The notes beneath the pieces were generated by a model. That model did no database searches. It saw nothing but the letters and a program-made list of their open reading frames with translations, and was not told the origin of the DNA. DNA of 64,000 bases from Rhexocercosporidium sp. MPI-PUGE-AT-0058. Taxonomy: Eukaryota; Ascomycota; Leotiomycetes; Helotiales. A program made the position numbers and the translations under genes. Numbering within the stretch: position 1 is the stretch's first letter; the number at the start of each line of letters is the position of its first letter. The stretch is taken from assembly GCA_020746875.1 (NCBI GenBank), contig JAGTJL010000002.1, positions 2,294,001 through 2,358,000 of the forward strand. Reading direction: 5' to 3'. Below, piece by piece: positions 61,280 to 64,000 of the stretch.

Positions 61280-61855
61280 CTATTGACTTGGTGCTTCGAG
61301 CTTGACTTCCGGAAATTTGATTTGAGGAACAATGTATTTTGAAAATGTTGTGAAATCGAACTTCAACTCTGGATGCTCATCTTTCGGCTCCAATCTTATT
61401 ATCGGGTCCTCTTCTGTCTCCTCTTGTATCTCTTTGAAGGGCGAGCCGTCTAGCAGCCGAGGAGAGAAGATGTATAGATCAACAGCTTCCATACTCGACT
61501 TTGAGGAATTGACCATCGTACCAAGAGCTTTCTGCAACATTGCTTCGCCTCCAATCTCTGAGAAGCAAGGGCTGCTATCAGGTAGTCGTGATTGGTGTAC
61601 CCGGCCCAAGGCATCCCGTTCTGCATCAAACTTAATGGATTGTGCAACTTCTTCCAAGAACTTGCCATAGTCGGCATGGTAGTTTCGGATTTCGTTCTTG
61701 GGGATTTGGGTGTGGTGGGATGATAGGGAGGAGCCTGTCCAGACATACTGAATGCGGGTTGCTAGGTCACCGATTCGTTGCCCAGAGGTGAGGAGGTAAA
61801 CTCGGATTAGGAAGACGTCGAGGAAGACCTTCTCTGCTTGGAATATCGGTGGCAT
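61280..61855 (-). CDS. conserved-looking hypothetical protein, 191 aa
   Basis: Single-exon frame with a true ATG start ([20 protein letters not shown]), 191 aa. It appears mixed alpha/beta, with LRTYH-like polar segments, [19 protein letters not shown] and a region [20 protein letters not shown]. The C-terminus has a patterned [20 protein letters not shown]. No transmembrane helix or signal peptide is clear, although the N-terminal 20 residues are hydrophobic. I do not recognise a family. It lies on the same strand as the dUTPase, with its stop 35 nt before the longest dUTPase ATG. The codon use and open length look real, but a function cannot be given. Confidence 0.6.
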   Translation of the reverse strand: MPPIFQAEKVFLDVFLIRVYLLTSGQRIGDLATRIQYVWTGSSLSSHHTQIPKNEIRNYHADYGKFLEEVAQSIKFDAERDALGRVHQSRLPDSSPCFSEIGGEAMLQKALGTMVNSSKSSMEAVDLYIFSPRLLDGSPFKEIQEETEEDPIIRLEPKDEHPELKFDFTTFSKYIVPQIKFPEVKLEAPSQ

Positions 61856-64000
61856 ATTGGAGGCTCAGTAGATGCACAGAGTACTTTGATCAACTGAGTG
61901 GCTTGGATGGAGTGTAAAGGCCAGACGCTTGGAGATTGTGTAGCTTGAACGACTCATGAAGAGACTACAAACGTAAATATACCTGGAAATCCCAACTACC
62001 ATTCATTCCAGCTGTTTAAGACTCATATCAATTTTGAGCACTGCTGTAGTTAAGAAGTTTGGGGGCAATCACTTCAATTGGTCCTTCTCCTCGCACAAGA
62101 AGGAAAGAACCAATTCATCTGTGGAGCGTCGCTTCCCCTCCACTGGAACATCACTTCGCCATGATTAATACACACAGGTCCCTTTAACAATGAAGCAATT
62201 GGGTCTCATTTCGCCTGATTTGAATGCTGTCTCGAGTTGATATGCATCTCACGGCTGACATTCTTCGATTACACGGGATGTGGCTTCGCCATCGCCATGT
62301 GAGCTTGGATACCGAAGATGACTACCCCGATGTTGAACGTCTCTTGTCTTTGGCCGATACGCCCTGAAGACCATAGCACTAGATCTCTCACAACACAGTG
62401 TTTTAATGACAGGGCCAGAACGCTGAATCACAGGTCGAATTTGCACTGCAATCTCGTTCTCCCTCCCCTCGATCCTGACCTAGGTTGCTGGCAATCGAAA
62501 GCATACAGCTATCCCACCCGGCATATCACTACAGGTATAGTTCCATTGTAAGCTAAAACTTTATACAAACGCCTCCCTACTTGTATAAGCAGGGTTAATG
62601 GAGATGGTATGCCATTCTAATTCATTGTGTCTGGTTGGATATTTCGTCAATATGAGTGGAAGCTGACATTGGATTATTGGATTGTGCTACATGGAATGGA
62701 CTTAACTCAGCAGATCTCTTTGAAGCCAAAGAAGCAGCGCATGTGTTGTCTGAGACTGTGTTGCTAGTAGTCCACACCGGCAGCACGCGCCAAAACCTCG
62801 CCAAACCCACGGCCAGAAAAAAAAAGTAAACAAAACAAACGCGCCGAACTGCTGAGCAGCAGGCGCGCCACAACCCAACAAAAAAATGAAAAAAGGAACA
62901 AAAGAACATCCTGCACAGGGTGCAGGTAGAAAGAAACCCTCTCTGAAATGAGGTTTTACTTTTCGTAAGCGGGAATCGCGATTTTTACCGTCGAGCGCCG
63001 GGTAGGATCGATCGTATGCGGGACTGGCGATTTTATCGTCGGGCGCCGGCGTGGGGGGAGGGGGGAGCGGGGCTTTTGACTGTTAGTGGTGAAATGAAGA
63101 TTGGAGTAAGAATTTGTGTACTTACGGGGAGGAGGTGGTGGTGGTCGGTACAGAATTATGTTTACTTGGTTATATAAACATCATAGAATTTTTGTGAGCA
63201 CTGGTGGTAAGCGAGGGGGAATCATCTTCGGTTGATAGGTATGTGCCAGCCCTTCTATCAGACTACAATCCTATGAATAGGAAAGAAGTATGGTGACAGA
63301 CGGGTGACAGTAACGCTCGTTACAGATCATTGCTTTGATGTATGCACCTAGAGTGGCTTGACACGCTATCGAGAGTAAATCGTGGCAGCTAAATGTGTGC
63401 AATGGAGCCCAACTTTGGGCTGTCGCCATGACCGCGGACTTCTACAATACAGTTTACATGAGGAAATAATCTGAACTCACTACTTCAAATGCTTCTTTTT
63501 GTCTGTTAATAGATAGAGTTTGTTTTGGGAAATCCTGAGCTGGTATGATGTGGAGACGGCTATCCACCTTCGTCTGGAAGCGGACTTTGCTCGCCACACT
63601 CTTTCTCTAACCCAGAAACAAGCTCAAATTGACAATTCCACCAGGTGTATAACTTTTGAACAAGCCACAATAAACTAATTAGCCCAGTCTTACAGACCTA
63701 AGCCCCGTGATGAAGTCATACTCACACACAAAAGTTACCACGATGAATATTATTTTGTCCTGCCTAGCTTCATCACCTTCCCATCCGTCACAGAGGTGGC
63801 GATGAAAGAGGAGACTACTGACGCCCACTCGCTACACGAAAGCGAGGACAATGGTGGGCTCCCCCAAACCCGTGAAGGTGGGAGGACCCTATCTTGCTGT
63901 AATCCGACAGGGAGGATTTTCTCGATTCGGTTTGATTCGACGCACTCTTTTTTTTGGTGACTTGTGGTGTGGTGGTTTTCTTGTTGGTGTTTATCAGTTT
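61856..64000. other. terminal region without a supported gene
   Basis: About 2.1 kb to the window end. It contains a GC-rich imperfect direct repeat (62970-63050) and G-rich tracts near 63050. No protein or RNA gene is recognised; a gene could begin beyond the edge. Confidence 0.4.
62970..63050. repeat. imperfect direct repeat, two copies of about 32 bp
   Basis: Copies at 62970-63002 and 63019-63050 share the pattern CGGGA..., GCGATTTT, CGTCG and GCGCCGG with a few substitutions and a one-base gap, at a period of 49 nt. Confidence 0.75.

Overview
The window is nuclear DNA of a filamentous ascomycete (Pezizomycotina). Genes are split by short introns, mostly 48-80 bp, with GT...AG ends and CTAAC/CTGAC-type branch sites. 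The proteins are typical of moulds: a group III histidine kinase of the Nik1/Os-1/Bos1 type, a NUC-1-like bHLH factor, and a Csx1/Nam8-type RRM protein. The kinase model lines up without gaps with the Botrytis cinerea Bos1 numbering I recall, which points to Leotiomycetes (Helotiales) as the likely class. No prokaryotic operons, CRISPR arrays, rRNA or convincing tRNA genes were seen.

Layout. 0.2-2.3 kb (+): phosphate-type bHLH factor. 3.0-3.5 (-): KEOPS subunit Pcc1. 4.2-6.3 (+): Cdc14 phosphatase. 7.3-8.3 (-): 14-3-3. 10.2-10.6 (+): mitochondrial ATPase inhibitor IF1. 11.0-13.1 (-): FG nucleoporin Nsp1, divergent from 13.6-15.4 (+): a Laa2-like AP-1 accessory candidate with an internal three-fold repeat. 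18.4-20.2 (-): three-RRM protein. 20.2-27.9: large stretch with no gene I can support. 27.9-32.2 (-): histidine kinase. 34.5-35.2 (+): tentative spliced ORF. 36.5-40.7 (-): UNC-13/Munc13-like C2 protein. 43.1-46.5 (+): F-box protein. 46.5-51.5: no gene. 51.5-53.0 (+): C2H2 factor. 57.5-58.5 (+): PCNA. 58.9-60.2 (+): pyridoxal kinase. 60.5-61.2 (-): dUTPase. 61.3-61.9 (-): small unknown protein. 61.9-64.0: no gene.

For all conserved genes I rebuilt exon structures by hand from splice signals, reading frame and family knowledge; exon coordinates are in each entry. Nearly all are core cell-biology genes: cell cycle (Cdc14, PCNA, dUTPase), nuclear transport, vesicle traffic, tRNA modification, stress signalling. 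They do not form a biosynthetic cluster or defence island. PCNA and dUTPase lie 2.6 kb apart and both have ACGCG elements near their starts.

I did not find a convincing new biological system. The most distinctive observations are gene-structure oddities: a PCNA start codon apparently split A|TG by an intron, an 11-nt micro-exon in pyridoxal kinase, two dUTPase starts with an ACGCGT box between them, several stop-free introns of length 3n, and an 11-unit heptamer array upstream of the histidine kinase.
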